From Acinetobacter rongchengensis (GTDB lineage Bacteria; Pseudomonadota; Gammaproteobacteria; Pseudomonadales; Moraxellaceae): DNA of 47,348 nucleotides. Shown here one piece after another: positions 1-8,705 of the stretch (positions within the stretch are counted from its first letter, which is position 1; the number at the start of each line of letters is the position of its first letter). The notes under the pieces were generated by a model. The model was given only the letters and a program-made list of their open reading frames with translations, did no database searches and was not told the DNA's origin. Both the position numbers and the translations under genes were made by a program. The stretch covers positions 1-47,348 of the forward strand of contig NZ_RAXT01000023.1 of assembly GCF_003611475.1 (NCBI RefSeq). Direction: 5' to 3'.

Positions 1-142
1 GTCAGTACATTGTCTAGTCTTGTTTAATTAATCTAGTTGGGGAAAGTCTCAGGCATTTGTATTCTATTTACTCGTCATGTTAAAAATAGAATGGATAAAT
101 GTAATCATGGTGAGAGTATTCAAATTTTGAGAAAAATTAAAG

Positions 143-448
143 ATGATAGACAATGAAATTCATTTTTTAGTTGAATCCACAGTTCAACGTTATTCGGGTG
201 TGGGTGGTTGGCACTATGTGATTGTTCCCAAACAACAGTCTGCTGAAATAAAAAACTACTTACTTCAAAGACGAAGTTGGGGACTTGTATCTATTACTGT
301 GACATTGGGGCATAGTGTGTGGAAAACATCTATATTCCCAGACAAACAATCAGAAGGTTATTTGCTACCACTTAAAGCAGAAATTCGTAAGAAAGAAAAA
401 ATCAGCTTAGGAGATCGTATTTCATTTTCAATTCTTTTATCTGTTTAA
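143..448 (+). CDS. DUF1905 family small protein
   Basis: A 101-residue protein whose layout matches the DUF1905 family. An early aromatic and glycine-rich stretch (GVGGWHYVIVPK) is followed by a central WGLVSITVTLG strand, the segment WKTSIFPDKQSEGYLLPLKA, and a final GDRISFSILL strand. The family forms a small beta-barrel-like fold of unknown biochemical role, sometimes fused to a YdeI/OmpD-associated domain that is absent here. The ATG at 143 follows a purine-rich GAGAAAAATTAAAG stretch that can act as a weak ribosome binding site. The gene stands alone, and its stop at 448 faces the convergent gene ending at 518. The family call is fairly sure; the function is unknown. Confidence 0.8.
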   Translation: MIDNEIHFLVESTVQRYSGVGGWHYVIVPKQQSAEIKNYLLQRRSWGLVSITVTLGHSVWKTSIFPDKQSEGYLLPLKAEIRKKEKISLGDRISFSILLSV

Positions 449-517
449 TCACTCAATTGTATTTGGAAATAATGATTAAAAAGCTTCGTTCACTTCATGC
501 TGATGAATGAATAGAAA

Positions 518-1036
518 TTAAACCCTTAATACATTTAAACATTCATTGATAAAAATAGGGAGTTCATAAGTTGAACGCGAAGAAATATAAAGATTATTGT
601 CATTGACCACTTCACGATCGAAAATCACAGCACCAGCATCTTTTAATTCTTTAATCAACTCATCAATCGATGTCAAGCGACGACCAATTGCAATTTGAGC
701 ATCTATCAACAGTTGGGGGCTATAGCAACACAAAAAAATTGGCTTTTGTGCATTCGCAAAATTACGTAAAAAATCAATAAAACGAGGGTCTTGTTTGAGT
801 AAAAGCGGTGAGTTCCCACCAGGAATCATCAATGCATCAAAGTCTTGCACTGAAATTTCGTCTATACCTAAATCAATACTGACAGATGATTTGCGTTGTT
901 TACTATAAACAATATTGCCCGCTAATTTTTCAATATTTCTTACAGAATGACTGGCGGCACGAAAGGCTTCGACAGGATGATGATATTCTGTATCTTCAAA
1001 ATCATGGGTAATCAAAACAGCGATTCTTTTATTCAT
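518..1036 (-). CDS. DJ-1/PfpI-like glutamine amidotransferase-fold protein
   Basis: A 172-residue protein with the DJ-1/PfpI fold order: N-terminal strand KRIAVLITHDFEDTEYHHPVEAFR, a FDALMIPGGNSP loop, and a nucleophile-elbow region LCCYSPQLL. Many relatives read ICHGPQLL at the elbow. Here the cysteine is kept but the following histidine and glycine are Tyr and Ser, so the classic Cys-His pair of PfpI-type enzymes is altered. The family includes proteases, chaperones and deglycase-like stress proteins; which of these applies cannot be told. It is divergent from pheA across about 295 bp and shares no obvious operon. Length is normal for single-domain members. Confidence 0.8.
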   Translation of the reverse strand: MNKRIAVLITHDFEDTEYHHPVEAFRAASHSVRNIEKLAGNIVYSKQRKSSVSIDLGIDEISVQDFDALMIPGGNSPLLLKQDPRFIDFLRNFANAQKPIFLCCYSPQLLIDAQIAIGRRLTSIDELIKELKDAGAVIFDREVVNDNNLYISSRSTYELPIFINECLNVLRV

Positions 1037-1265
1037 ATTCTAGTTCTCGAATTGCTTTTAACTCTTTCATGATAATTGGAAATTTACAAAATTCTATAGA
1101 TGCTTTGTAAATAATTTATGTGAAAAATAATGATGAAATTGGCGATTATTTGTACAAAATTCCAGTGGTATTTAGATTAATGGCTGTTGATGATTTCTTT
1201 ATCGATGAACATTAAATTGCGCTTAAGATAAAAGCAGTTTTGCTCAACAAATTTAAGTGAACTAT

Positions 1266-1274
1266 TGTTATACT
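1266..1274 (+). promoter_or_regulatory. Likely extended -10 promoter of pheA
   Basis: The bases TGTTATACT form an extended -10 element (TGn plus TATACT at 1269-1274). No good -35 hexamer sits 17 bp upstream, as is common with extended -10 promoters. Transcription would start near 1281, about 50 nt before the pheA ATG. I see no Phe-rich leader peptide or attenuator in that stretch. Confidence 0.45.
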
Positions 1275-1331
1275 GTCAGCGGTCTTAAGCTTAGACTTTT
1301 CGTAATTCTCGACTTTAAAGGGCGTATAACA

Positions 1332-2438
1332 ATGATCAACGATGATCAAAACACGACTTCTCTCGATCTTGCTCAAATCCGTGAAGATATTGATTCTGTA
1401 GATCAACAAATTCAACAATTGATTAACCGTCGTGCAAAGCTGGCGGAAGCAGTTGCAAAAGCAAAATTTGCCGCAGAAGAGAATCCGTTGTTTTATCGTC
1501 CTGAACGTGAAGCTCAAGTATTACGTAAAGTGATGGATCGTAATGAAGGGCCGTTGTCTGATCAAACCATGGCGCGTTTATTCCGTGAAATCATGTCAGC
1601 ATGTTTAGCACTTGAAGCACCGCAAAGTATTGCATTCCTTGGTCCAGTTGGGACGTATACGCATTCAGCCGTGTTAAAACATTTCGGTCAGGATGCTGTG
1701 GTTCGTCCATTGCCAACGATTGATGAAGTGTTTCGTGAAGTTGAAGCAAGTAGTGCGCATTATGGTTTAGTACCTGTAGAAAACTCATCAGAAGGCGTGG
1801 TGAACCACACTTTAGATTGTTTTAAAGTATCGTCTTTGAATGTGATTGGTGAAGTCGAATTACGTATTCATCATCAATTCTTGGTGTCTTCAAATACTCG
1901 TAAAGACAGTATTAAACAGATTTATGCACATCAACAGACATTGGCACAGTGTCGCAAATGGCTAGATGTACATTATCCGGGGGTGGAACAAGTTGCTTTA
2001 AGTTCTAATGCAGAAGCAGCCCGTCGTATTCGTAATGAATGGCATTCCGCAGCCATTGCATCAGATGTCGCAGCAAGTATTTATGATTTAGAAATTTTGC
2101 ATGGCAATATTGAAGATAATCCAGAAAATACCACACGATTCTTGGTGATTGGTCGTGAAAAAATTCCTCAAAGTGGTAATGACAAAACCTCATTATTGAT
2201 TTCTGCACATGATCGTGCAGGGGCATTATTGGAAATTTTGGCACCCTTTGCAAAACACAATATTAGTTTAACCAGTATCGAAACTCGTCCTGCACTCCCT
2301 GAAAAATGGGCTTATGTGTTCTTTATCGATTTAGAAGGCCATGTGGAACAGGAAAATGTGAAAGCAGCGATTGAAGATATTCGTCCATTGGTGAAAGAAG
2401 TCCGTGTATTGGGTTCTTATCCTGTTGCTGTACTTTAA
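1332..2438 (+). CDS. pheA: Bifunctional chorismate mutase / prephenate dehydratase (P-protein)
   Basis: A 368-residue P-protein that converts chorismate to prephenate and then to phenylpyruvate, the committed branch to phenylalanine. The chorismate mutase helix bundle covers about residues 10-95 (IREDIDSVDQQIQQLINRRAKL). The dehydratase domain begins at SIAFLGPVGTYTHSA and includes GLVPVENSSEGVV and the late ENTTRFLVIG segment. A C-terminal ACT domain (SLTSIETRP, the place of the usual ESRP signature) should bind phenylalanine for feedback control. I chose the ATG at 1332, which follows an AAAGG stretch, over an upstream GTG at 1257 because the added residues do not resemble the family. It is 33 bp from tyrA-aroA and probably cotranscribed with it. 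Confidence 0.95.
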   Translation: MINDDQNTTSLDLAQIREDIDSVDQQIQQLINRRAKLAEAVAKAKFAAEENPLFYRPEREAQVLRKVMDRNEGPLSDQTMARLFREIMSACLALEAPQSIAFLGPVGTYTHSAVLKHFGQDAVVRPLPTIDEVFREVEASSAHYGLVPVENSSEGVVNHTLDCFKVSSLNVIGEVELRIHHQFLVSSNTRKDSIKQIYAHQQTLAQCRKWLDVHYPGVEQVALSSNAEAARRIRNEWHSAAIASDVAASIYDLEILHGNIEDNPENTTRFLVIGREKIPQSGNDKTSLLISAHDRAGALLEILAPFAKHNISLTSIETRPALPEKWAYVFFIDLEGHVEQENVKAAIEDIRPLVKEVRVLGSYPVAVL

Positions 2439-2471
2439 TAAAGTTGTGAAATAGGTGTTATAAAAATCGTC

Positions 2472-4718
2472 ATGTCACAACCATTATTTAAAAAAGTTGC
2501 ATTCATTGGACTCGGACTGATTGGTTCAAGTCTCGCTCGGGTGATTGTTGCAGAACATCTTGCTGAGAAAATTGTAGCTGCAACACGTTCGCAGAAAACT
2601 TTAGAAGATGCCAAAAAAATGGGCATCATCTCGGAAGGGTTCAGTGATCCGATAGATGCAGTTAAAGGTGCAGATCTAATTGTATTGGCTTTACCTGTAC
2701 GTGCAACACAGAAAATTCTTGAAATTATTCAACCCTATATTGCTGAAAATGCCATTATTACAGATGTAGGTAGTACCAAAGGTAATGTGGTTGAAGCTGC
2801 AAAAGCTGTTTTTGGTGAACAGTTACCAGCTGGTTTTGTTCCAGGACATCCGATTGCAGGCGCAGAACATACAGGTGTCCATGCAGGCAAAGTTGATTTA
2901 TTTGCAAACCACAAAGTGATTTTAACCCCTTTGCCTAGTAGTGCTGATTGGGCTGTAGAGAAATTAATACAGTTATGGCAAGCAGCCAAAGCTGAAGTGA
3001 TTTGCATGGATGTCGATAAGCATGATGAAGTGCTTGCACATACCAGTCATTTACCGCATTTGATGGCATTTAATTTGGTTGAACAGCTTGCAAATCGTGA
3101 AGATAACCTTGATATTTTCCGCTATGCAGCAGGTGGTTTTCGTGATTTCTCTCGTATCGCAGCCAGTGATCCGCAGATGTGGCACGATATCTTTTTTGCC
3201 AATAAAAAAGCCATTCTCAATGCTGTAGATGGTTTTGAAACCCAACTTGCAACATTACGCCAACTGATTGAAGATGAAAACTCGCATGCTTTGATGGGAT
3301 TGTTAGGTCATGCACAAGCAGCACGACAACATTTCAATCATATGCTCGCCAATAAACCATTGATGGAGAACAATAAAGTGACACAACAATTTACCATTTT
3401 GCCGGGTGGTAAGACATTTAAAGGTAAATTTACCGTGCCGGGTGACAAGTCAGTGTCACACCGTTCCATCATGTTTGGTGCGATTGCAGAAGGTACAACG
3501 CATGTAACGGGCTTTCTTGAAGGTGAAGATGCGCTTGCGACATTACAAGCTTTCCGTGATATGGGGGTGAGTATTGAAGGCCCTAAGAACGGTGAAGTGA
3601 CAATCCATGGTGTAGGAATCAATGGTTTAAAAGCACCGAAGACGGCCTTGTATATGGGCAACTCAGGTACATCGATGCGTTTATTGTCAGGCATGTTGTC
3701 TGCACAGCAATTTGATTCTGTCATGACGGGTGATGCTTCATTATCGAAACGCCCGATGGAACGTATTGCCAAACCTTTACGTGAAATGGGTGCGCAAATT
3801 CAAACCACGGGTGAACGTGGTACGCCACCTGTATCGATTACTGGCGCTCAAGCTTTGAAAGGGATTCATTACGATTTACCTATGGCGTCTGCACAAGTAA
3901 AATCTGGAATTTTATTAGCAGGCCTATGGGCAGAAGGTGAAACTTCAGTGACTGAACCTGAACCAACCCGTGATCATACAGAGCGTATGTTACGTGCATT
4001 TGGTTATGATGTGAAAACTGAAGGTAATCGTATCTCATTGCAAGGTGGTGGGAAATTAGTTGGTACTGAAATTCAAGTTCCTTCTGATATTTCTTCAGCA
4101 GCATTTTTTATGGTCGGTGCAGCCATTACTGAAGGTTCTGATATAACACTGGAAGCTGTAGGAATTAACCCTACACGTACAGGTGTCATCGAAATCCTCA
4201 AACAAATGGGAGCTGACTTAACTGTTGAAAATGAACGTATTGCAGGTGGTGAGCCAATCGCAGACATTCGTATTCGTGGTACGCGAACCTTGAAGGGTAT
4301 TCATATGCCTGAAGATCAAGTGCCTTTAGCGATTGACGAATTTCCATCACTATTCATCGCTGCGGCATGTGCAGAAGGTCAGACTGTGTTAACAGGTGCT
4401 GCCGAATTACGTGTTAAAGAGTCTGATCGTATTCAAGTAATGGCAGATGGTTTAAAAACCATGGGCATTGATTGTACACCAACCGATGATGGCATCATTA
4501 TCGAAGGTAAAGGTCAATTTGGTGATTGGTCTGCGATTTTCACTGGTGGTGAAATTGAGTCACATCATGATCATCGTATTGCAATGAGTTTCTCAATGGC
4601 AGGTTTGCGAACTTCTGGTGAAATTAAAATTGTAGGTACAGAGACTGTTGCAACCAGTTTTCCTACATTTACAGAGTTGGCGAATCAGGCGGGTTTAACT
4701 ATTCAGGTGTCTGAATAA
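2472..4718 (+). CDS. tyrA-aroA: Fused prephenate dehydrogenase / EPSP synthase
   Basis: A 748-residue fusion serving two steps of aromatic amino acid synthesis. Residues 1 to about 295 are an arogenate/prephenate dehydrogenase with the dinucleotide motif GLGLIGSSLA and the PGHPIAGAEHTG segment. Residues from about 308 are 3-phosphoshikimate 1-carboxyvinyltransferase: PGDKSVSHRS, GNSGTSMRLLSG, a GDASLSKRPMER loop, PMASAQVKSGILLAGL, TRDHTERML and the final SHHDHRIAMS. The GDKSVSHR and KRPMER motifs are those of class II EPSP synthases. The glycine of GNSGT, replaced by alanine in the glyphosate-tolerant CP4 enzyme, is retained here. TyrA-AroA fusions are known in Acinetobacter and Pseudomonas. 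It lies directly after pheA and ends before a strong terminator. Confidence 0.95.
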   Translation: MSQPLFKKVAFIGLGLIGSSLARVIVAEHLAEKIVAATRSQKTLEDAKKMGIISEGFSDPIDAVKGADLIVLALPVRATQKILEIIQPYIAENAIITDVGSTKGNVVEAAKAVFGEQLPAGFVPGHPIAGAEHTGVHAGKVDLFANHKVILTPLPSSADWAVEKLIQLWQAAKAEVICMDVDKHDEVLAHTSHLPHLMAFNLVEQLANREDNLDIFRYAAGGFRDFSRIAASDPQMWHDIFFANKKAILNAVDGFETQLATLRQLIEDENSHALMGLLGHAQAARQHFNHMLANKPLMENNKVTQQFTILPGGKTFKGKFTVPGDKSVSHRSIMFGAIAEGTTHVTGFLEGEDALATLQAFRDMGVSIEGPKNGEVTIHGVGINGLKAPKTALYMGNSGTSMRLLSGMLSAQQFDSVMTGDASLSKRPMERIAKPLREMGAQIQTTGERGTPPVSITGAQALKGIHYDLPMASAQVKSGILLAGLWAEGETSVTEPEPTRDHTERMLRAFGYDVKTEGNRISLQGGGKLVGTEIQVPSDISSAAFFMVGAAITEGSDITLEAVGINPTRTGVIEILKQMGADLTVENERIAGGEPIADIRIRGTRTLKGIHMPEDQVPLAIDEFPSLFIAAACAEGQTVLTGAAELRVKESDRIQVMADGLKTMGIDCTPTDDGIIIEGKGQFGDWSAIFTGGEIESHHDHRIAMSFSMAGLRTSGEIKIVGTETVATSFPTFTELANQAGLTIQVSE

Positions 4719-4842
4719 ACTGAATATGCTGCTGATTGATTCTGAGTTAGATGTTTACACATTGCTTTTAACTTTAAATATCGACATGTGAGAACTGACA
4801 AAAAGCTCAAACAATCATCTGATCGTTGTATATTTGTTCGAC

Positions 4843-4876
4843 AACAGCCAAGCAAAAGCTTGGCTGTTTTGTTTTA
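4843..4876 (+). terminator. Intrinsic terminator of the pheA/tyrA-aroA unit
   Basis: An 11-bp perfect stem pairs 4843-4853 (AACAGCCAAGC) with 4858-4868 (GCTTGGCTGTT) around an AAAA loop. A T-rich tail TTTTGTTTT follows. It lies 125 bp after tyrA-aroA and before the next gene. Confidence 0.85.
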
Positions 4877-4924
4877 ATTGCTTATTCTAAAACCCTACAA
4901 CTATAAAGTCTTTTGGATGAAGCG

Positions 4925-5302
4925 ATGAGAACATTACAATTTACTGCAAACTGTGAAAATCATGTGAAAAGCAATATTCATGGGAATGCATGTCATGTGA
5001 CTCAGGAATATGTGACAGATTTATTGTCAAAGCAACTGACTGAATATGGTTTTAAAGTAGAAACAACACAATCTAAAGAAAATCTCGCGGTGAGCGTTGC
5101 AAACCATCCGATAGATTTAGGGGTCAATTGTCAGCTTAATGATGATGGTCTATTGAGTTGTGAAATTTCGGCACATGCAGATGAAGAACAAGCTTGGTTT
5201 AAGAAGATTGAAACGCAGAGCATGATTAAGCAATTGGCAAATGCGGTTGAAAATGCATTAAAGCAAAATGATACGTTTAGTGGTTTCCAGTGGAAAGGAT
5301 AA
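4925..5302 (+). CDS. Small conserved-looking protein of unknown function
   Basis: A 125-residue acidic soluble protein that I do not recognise. It has no signal peptide or membrane segment. Alternating strands and helices are suggested (LLSKQLTEYGFKVET, IDLGVNCQLNDDGLLSCEISAHAD), ending with a helix and a short FSGFQWKG tail. It contains three cysteines without CxxC spacing. The ATG at 4925 is chosen over a TTG at 4913: ATG is stronger, and GGATGA just upstream may serve as a ribosome binding site although close. It has its own position after the tyrA-aroA terminator and is convergent with the DUF2147 gene. Codon use resembles the neighbours, so it is likely real. Confidence 0.6.
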   Translation: MRTLQFTANCENHVKSNIHGNACHVTQEYVTDLLSKQLTEYGFKVETTQSKENLAVSVANHPIDLGVNCQLNDDGLLSCEISAHADEEQAWFKKIETQSMIKQLANAVENALKQNDTFSGFQWKG

Positions 5303-5348
5303 GTTAACTATTTGTTTTTTTAAATACTTTTCAAAACTGAATTAAAAT

Positions 5349-5380
5349 GACAGCCTATTAAAAATAGACTGTCTTATTTT
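5349..5380. terminator. Bidirectional terminator between convergent genes
   Basis: GACAGCCTATT (5349-5359) pairs with AATAGACTGTC around a short A-rich loop with a single mismatch, which becomes a G-U pair in the minus-strand RNA. The plus-strand copy is followed by TTATTTTTAT. It sits between the genes ending at 5302 (+) and 5395 (-). Confidence 0.65.
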
Positions 5381-5394
5381 TATAATAAGAAAAA

Positions 5395-5835
5395 TTATTC
5401 CACACGCAACCAAGTTTGATTACGACCAATTGCAGAAATCCCTAAATAACCACGGAGAAATAATTTCTTACCGTTTGAGCTTACTTTACCTTTTAAGCGA
5501 TAAATTTTTCCAGAAACAGGGTCGATAATTTTACCATCAGTATAGTTAACATTATCGGTGGTTTTTAACCCAGAAATCACTTGCATACCAATGATTGGTT
5601 TGTTGGTATAAGGCGCAGGGCAATTGGTACAAAACTCTTTTGGTGTATAACCTGGACGAGGTGTAGATTTTAAAGCAGTACCCGCATATGTCCCATTACT
5701 TTGCTTTTCAATTTTGACTAGTCCTTTAGCTTCGCCAGTTTTGTCATCGATATAACGCCAAGTTCCTGAAATATCTTCAGCAAAAACTGATGAGCTAAGT
5801 AATGCGATACAGGCAGCCATTGAAAAAGTTTTCAT
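5395..5835 (-). CDS. DUF2147 family secreted protein
   Basis: A 146-residue exported protein. The first 19 residues (MKTFSMAACIALLSSSVFA) form a signal peptide with an AxA-like cleavage site before EDISGTW. The mature part matches DUF2147: it opens with SGTWRYIDDKTGEAKGLVKIEK, has a CTNCPAPYTNKPIIGMQVISGL segment with a CxxC pair, then IIDPVSGKIYRLKGKVSSNGKKLFLRGYLG, and ends QTWLRVE. DUF2147 proteins are small periplasmic beta-barrel-like proteins of unknown role. The gene stands alone and is bounded by a shared terminator on its 3' side. Confidence 0.8.
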   Translation of the reverse strand: MKTFSMAACIALLSSSVFAEDISGTWRYIDDKTGEAKGLVKIEKQSNGTYAGTALKSTPRPGYTPKEFCTNCPAPYTNKPIIGMQVISGLKTTDNVNYTDGKIIDPVSGKIYRLKGKVSSNGKKLFLRGYLGISAIGRNQTWLRVE

Positions 5836-5986
5836 AAAATCCCTTTGATATAATACTCTTTAAACATGAGCTATGATTAGCTAATACGTTGATTATACAA
5901 TTAATTATAAAAGGCAATATTTACATATTGCGCCAAAAATATGCAAATTTTTAAACTAAAAAGAGAGGTTTTGTGTGGCTTGGTCG

Positions 5987-6021
5987 AGCAAATGGATAAC
6001 TTTATGTAAATTCAATTTGCT
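5987..6021 (-). terminator. Weak hairpin after rtcA
   Basis: AGCAAAT (5987-5993) and ATTTGCT (6015-6021) are inverted repeats around a 21-nt loop, 20 bp past the rtcA stop. No good U-run follows on the minus strand, so a terminator role is only a possibility. Confidence 0.25.
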
Positions 6022-6040
6022 TTTAGAGATAAAGTGAGCA

Positions 6041-7072
6041 TCAAATTTTGACATTCACTTTGTACATTTTATGGATCAATTCAAAGCCAATTTCACAGTC
6101 TAAAAACTTTTGAATCATATCAGCTTGAGTTTTTGTATGCTCACTAATTACTTGGGCGGTGAATTCACCACCTTGACCTAAAGCTAAAGGCAATAAAAGC
6201 TGATCTGCCAAGTATTCATCTCCTACAGCATCTATAGACAAATAAGATTGAACATTTTTTGCTAAATCATGTGCGACTTTTTCAGCACTTTTCTTCATTT
6301 CACCTAATGCTGAAAATACTTGCTGATGATGTTCATAATTTAAAACAACAAAAGCGGTATTTCCTTGGCTGATTCCTTGAAAATTCAGTCTCTTACACTG
6401 AGTTAAATTTAATTTTTTCTTTAATACGTCAAGCTCACGATCTGCAATATTGGGTTGAATATTTAAAGCGGCTGCAAATGCATTGATTTCAAGTAATTTG
6501 CCTTTATTCAAAACTGAAAATTTCTGCTTTTCTGTCCATGGGTGAATGGTCACACTGATTTGACCTGCACCAATTGGAAAGAAGCCAGCTTGCTTGCATT
6601 CAAAATCAACCTGTATCCCAAGCTGCTGAATGGTAGGTAGAAAGCAATGTTCAATAAAATCAGCAGTTGGTGCCATAGGATTATGTGTGCCGCCATGTAT
6701 GGTGATTTGACTGGCTTCATTTTGCATCATTAACGCTGGAAGGAGCGTTTGCAAAACCAATATTGTGCTGCCTGCAGAACCGATTTGAAAATCATATTTC
6801 CCCGTTTGTACCTGTTGAGGTTGAAAATATAATTTTTGAGAATGTAATTCTGCACCCTCAACAATCGCATTACTGATACGTTGAGAGGCTTGTACACAGA
6901 CTAAATGCTGACGCATTAAGCCTGGTTTTTTACGTCCTGCACGGATATTCACAAGTTCAAAGGGAATCCCAGTGAGCATCGACAGTGAAAGGGCGGTTCT
7001 TAAAATTTGTCCGCCACCTTCGCCTTGTGAACCATCAATTTGGATGGTTTGGTTTTTTAACTGTGTGTTCAT
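6041..7072 (-). CDS. rtcA: RNA 3'-terminal phosphate cyclase
   Basis: A 343-residue RtcA. The enzyme uses ATP to convert RNA 3'-phosphate ends to 2',3'-cyclic phosphate through an adenylated histidine, and can adenylate 5' ends. Visible signatures are the opening IDGSQGEGGGQILR, the HGGTHNPMAPTADF segment that marks the family, GAGQISVTI, and the late ISEHTKTQADM with His312 as the probable nucleophile. The start codon is 6 nt past the stop of the HEPN-type gene and lacks a clear ribosome binding site, so translation is probably coupled. It is the last gene of the operon that starts at rtcB. Length is normal for the family. Confidence 0.93.
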   Translation of the reverse strand: MNTQLKNQTIQIDGSQGEGGGQILRTALSLSMLTGIPFELVNIRAGRKKPGLMRQHLVCVQASQRISNAIVEGAELHSQKLYFQPQQVQTGKYDFQIGSAGSTILVLQTLLPALMMQNEASQITIHGGTHNPMAPTADFIEHCFLPTIQQLGIQVDFECKQAGFFPIGAGQISVTIHPWTEKQKFSVLNKGKLLEINAFAAALNIQPNIADRELDVLKKKLNLTQCKRLNFQGISQGNTAFVVLNYEHHQQVFSALGEMKKSAEKVAHDLAKNVQSYLSIDAVGDEYLADQLLLPLALGQGGEFTAQVISEHTKTQADMIQKFLDCEIGFELIHKMYKVNVKI

Positions 7073-7078
7073 GTATAT

Positions 7079-8683
7079 CTATAAATCTAACTCTTTTTTT
7101 AAGATTTCTAATGTGCCCAATACTCGATTTGAATCTGGTTCATTTTGTTTTGCATACTCTCTAACTGCAAATGTAAATGAAAAAATCGCAGATCTTGTTA
7201 ATTGTAGTACATGAGCAAGGCTTTCTAGAAACTCATGTTCATTAATAAATGTGATTTCTTTGTTGAATCCTTGATAGCTTCCATATAAATCTTCAGGGAA
7301 TTTATTTTTATGAATAATCATGAAGTCATGTTCAAGTAGATTCCTCCACTTCTTATAAAATGAAAGTTCACCACTATGATTTCTCGATGGATTAATATCA
7401 TTTGCGATACTATATAAAGCTACCAATCCTTGATTTTTAACATTTTGGAAAAAAATGATTCTTTCAGGTGTTTTGTCCCAAAAATTATGAAAGTAAATCA
7501 TTTCATTTTTTTCTTTTTTTAAATTTAATAAATCAAAAATGGCTACACCTATTTTGTCTAATATTCCAAAACAGATTCTAAATGAAGTTCTTGCACGTTC
7601 AATATTTAACCCTAAAACCTCATCATTAAAAAGTTCTGAAAAACCTTGTTCATTGTCAATAGTTGTCCAATCTACATTATGTAGATATTCATAATAAAGA
7701 TGACGAGAAAAACCGAACTCAGATTTCAATCTATTCAAAACTAGCTCCATACTAGCAATTTTCTGATTGCCAATTGTATTTTGAAAAATTGAAAGATTAT
7801 CTTTGTGACTAGCAATACATTTACAATATAATCCGTGTTCAGTCAGGCTTAAATAATTATTAAGACACCATTTTCTATAATTACTAAGATTGTTGAACTC
7901 TATAAGAGTTTGTTCTTCATCATTAGAATCTGTTTCTTTATCGTCTATTGAAAGTTCAACTATTTGTTCTGTTATGGAATTAGCACGATGCTTATAATAA
8001 TCATGCCAAATTTTTGGAATATCATTAGATTTTGAAGCATAAACATATCCTGATCTAATTTCTTTTAGCAAACTAATTGATAAAGATGCTGTTATATTGT
8101 TAAGCATGATTAATGTTTCACTTCTATTGATCCAAGCTTGTGGAATATCTTTTCCACTTTCATTTACTTGATCATAAAGCTGCATAGCTTCAACAATTCG
8201 ATATTGAGTCTTTAATGAATTGGCTAAATTTATAAGATATTCATTAGGAACAACGTTATGTTGTGTTTGAAAACTTTTGAATGCTTTCCAATACATTTTT
8301 TTTGCATGATTTAATGATTTAATATTTTGAAAGTTAACAAAACATAAAATATCTTGACTTTCTTTCCCTATGTTACTTAAGGCATTCGCATAAAAATAAT
8401 AAAAATTATGTTTTTTTTCTTTTTCAAAGTATTCATAGTTTTCTTCTAAAATACTTAGGCCAGTAGTGGCTGCGTTTGAATTTCTACCCATATGTCCAAT
8501 ATCAACAAATAATCCTGATACTTCGAATAAATATTCAAAGTATTGTTTATTTTTCATAAGACGATTAATTCTAGTAAGAATTTTATTAGCTTGTGTGTAT
8601 GCTTGATCGAATTCGCCTTGATCGATTAATCTTGAAGTATCATTTAAATCATTTTTTATATCTATTAACATCATTAGAAGCAT
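7079..8683 (-). CDS. TPR-like protein with C-terminal HEPN (LA2681-type) domain, putative RNase
   Basis: About 534 residues. The N-terminal two thirds is helical with TPR-like repeats (QGEFDQAYTQANKIL, AMQLYDQVNESGKDIPQAW). The C-terminal part fits a HEPN four-helix domain of the LA2681 kind: a helix RTSFRICFGILDKIGVAIFDLLNL, a linker, then KKWRNLLEHDFM. RNLLEH (residues 447-452) is the R-x4-H motif that forms the active site of HEPN ribonucleases. Three closely spaced ATG codons (8683, 8674, 8671) are possible starts; I took the first. An in-frame TTG at 8752 is rejected because it lies in the structured block upstream. The gene looks more AT-rich than rtcB or rtcA, suggesting later insertion. 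It is 6 nt from rtcA. The family call is moderately sure; the RNA target is unknown. Confidence 0.7.
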   Translation of the reverse strand: MLLMMLIDIKNDLNDTSRLIDQGEFDQAYTQANKILTRINRLMKNKQYFEYLFEVSGLFVDIGHMGRNSNAATTGLSILEENYEYFEKEKKHNFYYFYANALSNIGKESQDILCFVNFQNIKSLNHAKKMYWKAFKSFQTQHNVVPNEYLINLANSLKTQYRIVEAMQLYDQVNESGKDIPQAWINRSETLIMLNNITASLSISLLKEIRSGYVYASKSNDIPKIWHDYYKHRANSITEQIVELSIDDKETDSNDEEQTLIEFNNLSNYRKWCLNNYLSLTEHGLYCKCIASHKDNLSIFQNTIGNQKIASMELVLNRLKSEFGFSRHLYYEYLHNVDWTTIDNEQGFSELFNDEVLGLNIERARTSFRICFGILDKIGVAIFDLLNLKKEKNEMIYFHNFWDKTPERIIFFQNVKNQGLVALYSIANDINPSRNHSGELSFYKKWRNLLEHDFMIIHKNKFPEDLYGSYQGFNKEITFINEHEFLESLAHVLQLTRSAIFSFTFAVREYAKQNEPDSNRVLGTLEILKKELDL

Positions 8684-8705
8684 CTCGATAAAAGGTGAAC
8701 ATACC

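Noticed and set aside
1..142. Possible end of an upstream gene at the left edge
   Set aside because: Plus-strand frames close within about 30 bases and too little remains to recognise a protein.
1257..1331. GTG start at 1257 for pheA
   Set aside because: The extra 25 residues do not resemble the family, overlap the predicted promoter, and an ATG at 1332 gives the standard protein.
3338..3772. Minus-strand open frame of 144 codons inside tyrA-aroA
   Set aside because: It is a shadow of the well-supported EPSP synthase frame; the composition fits a reverse reading.
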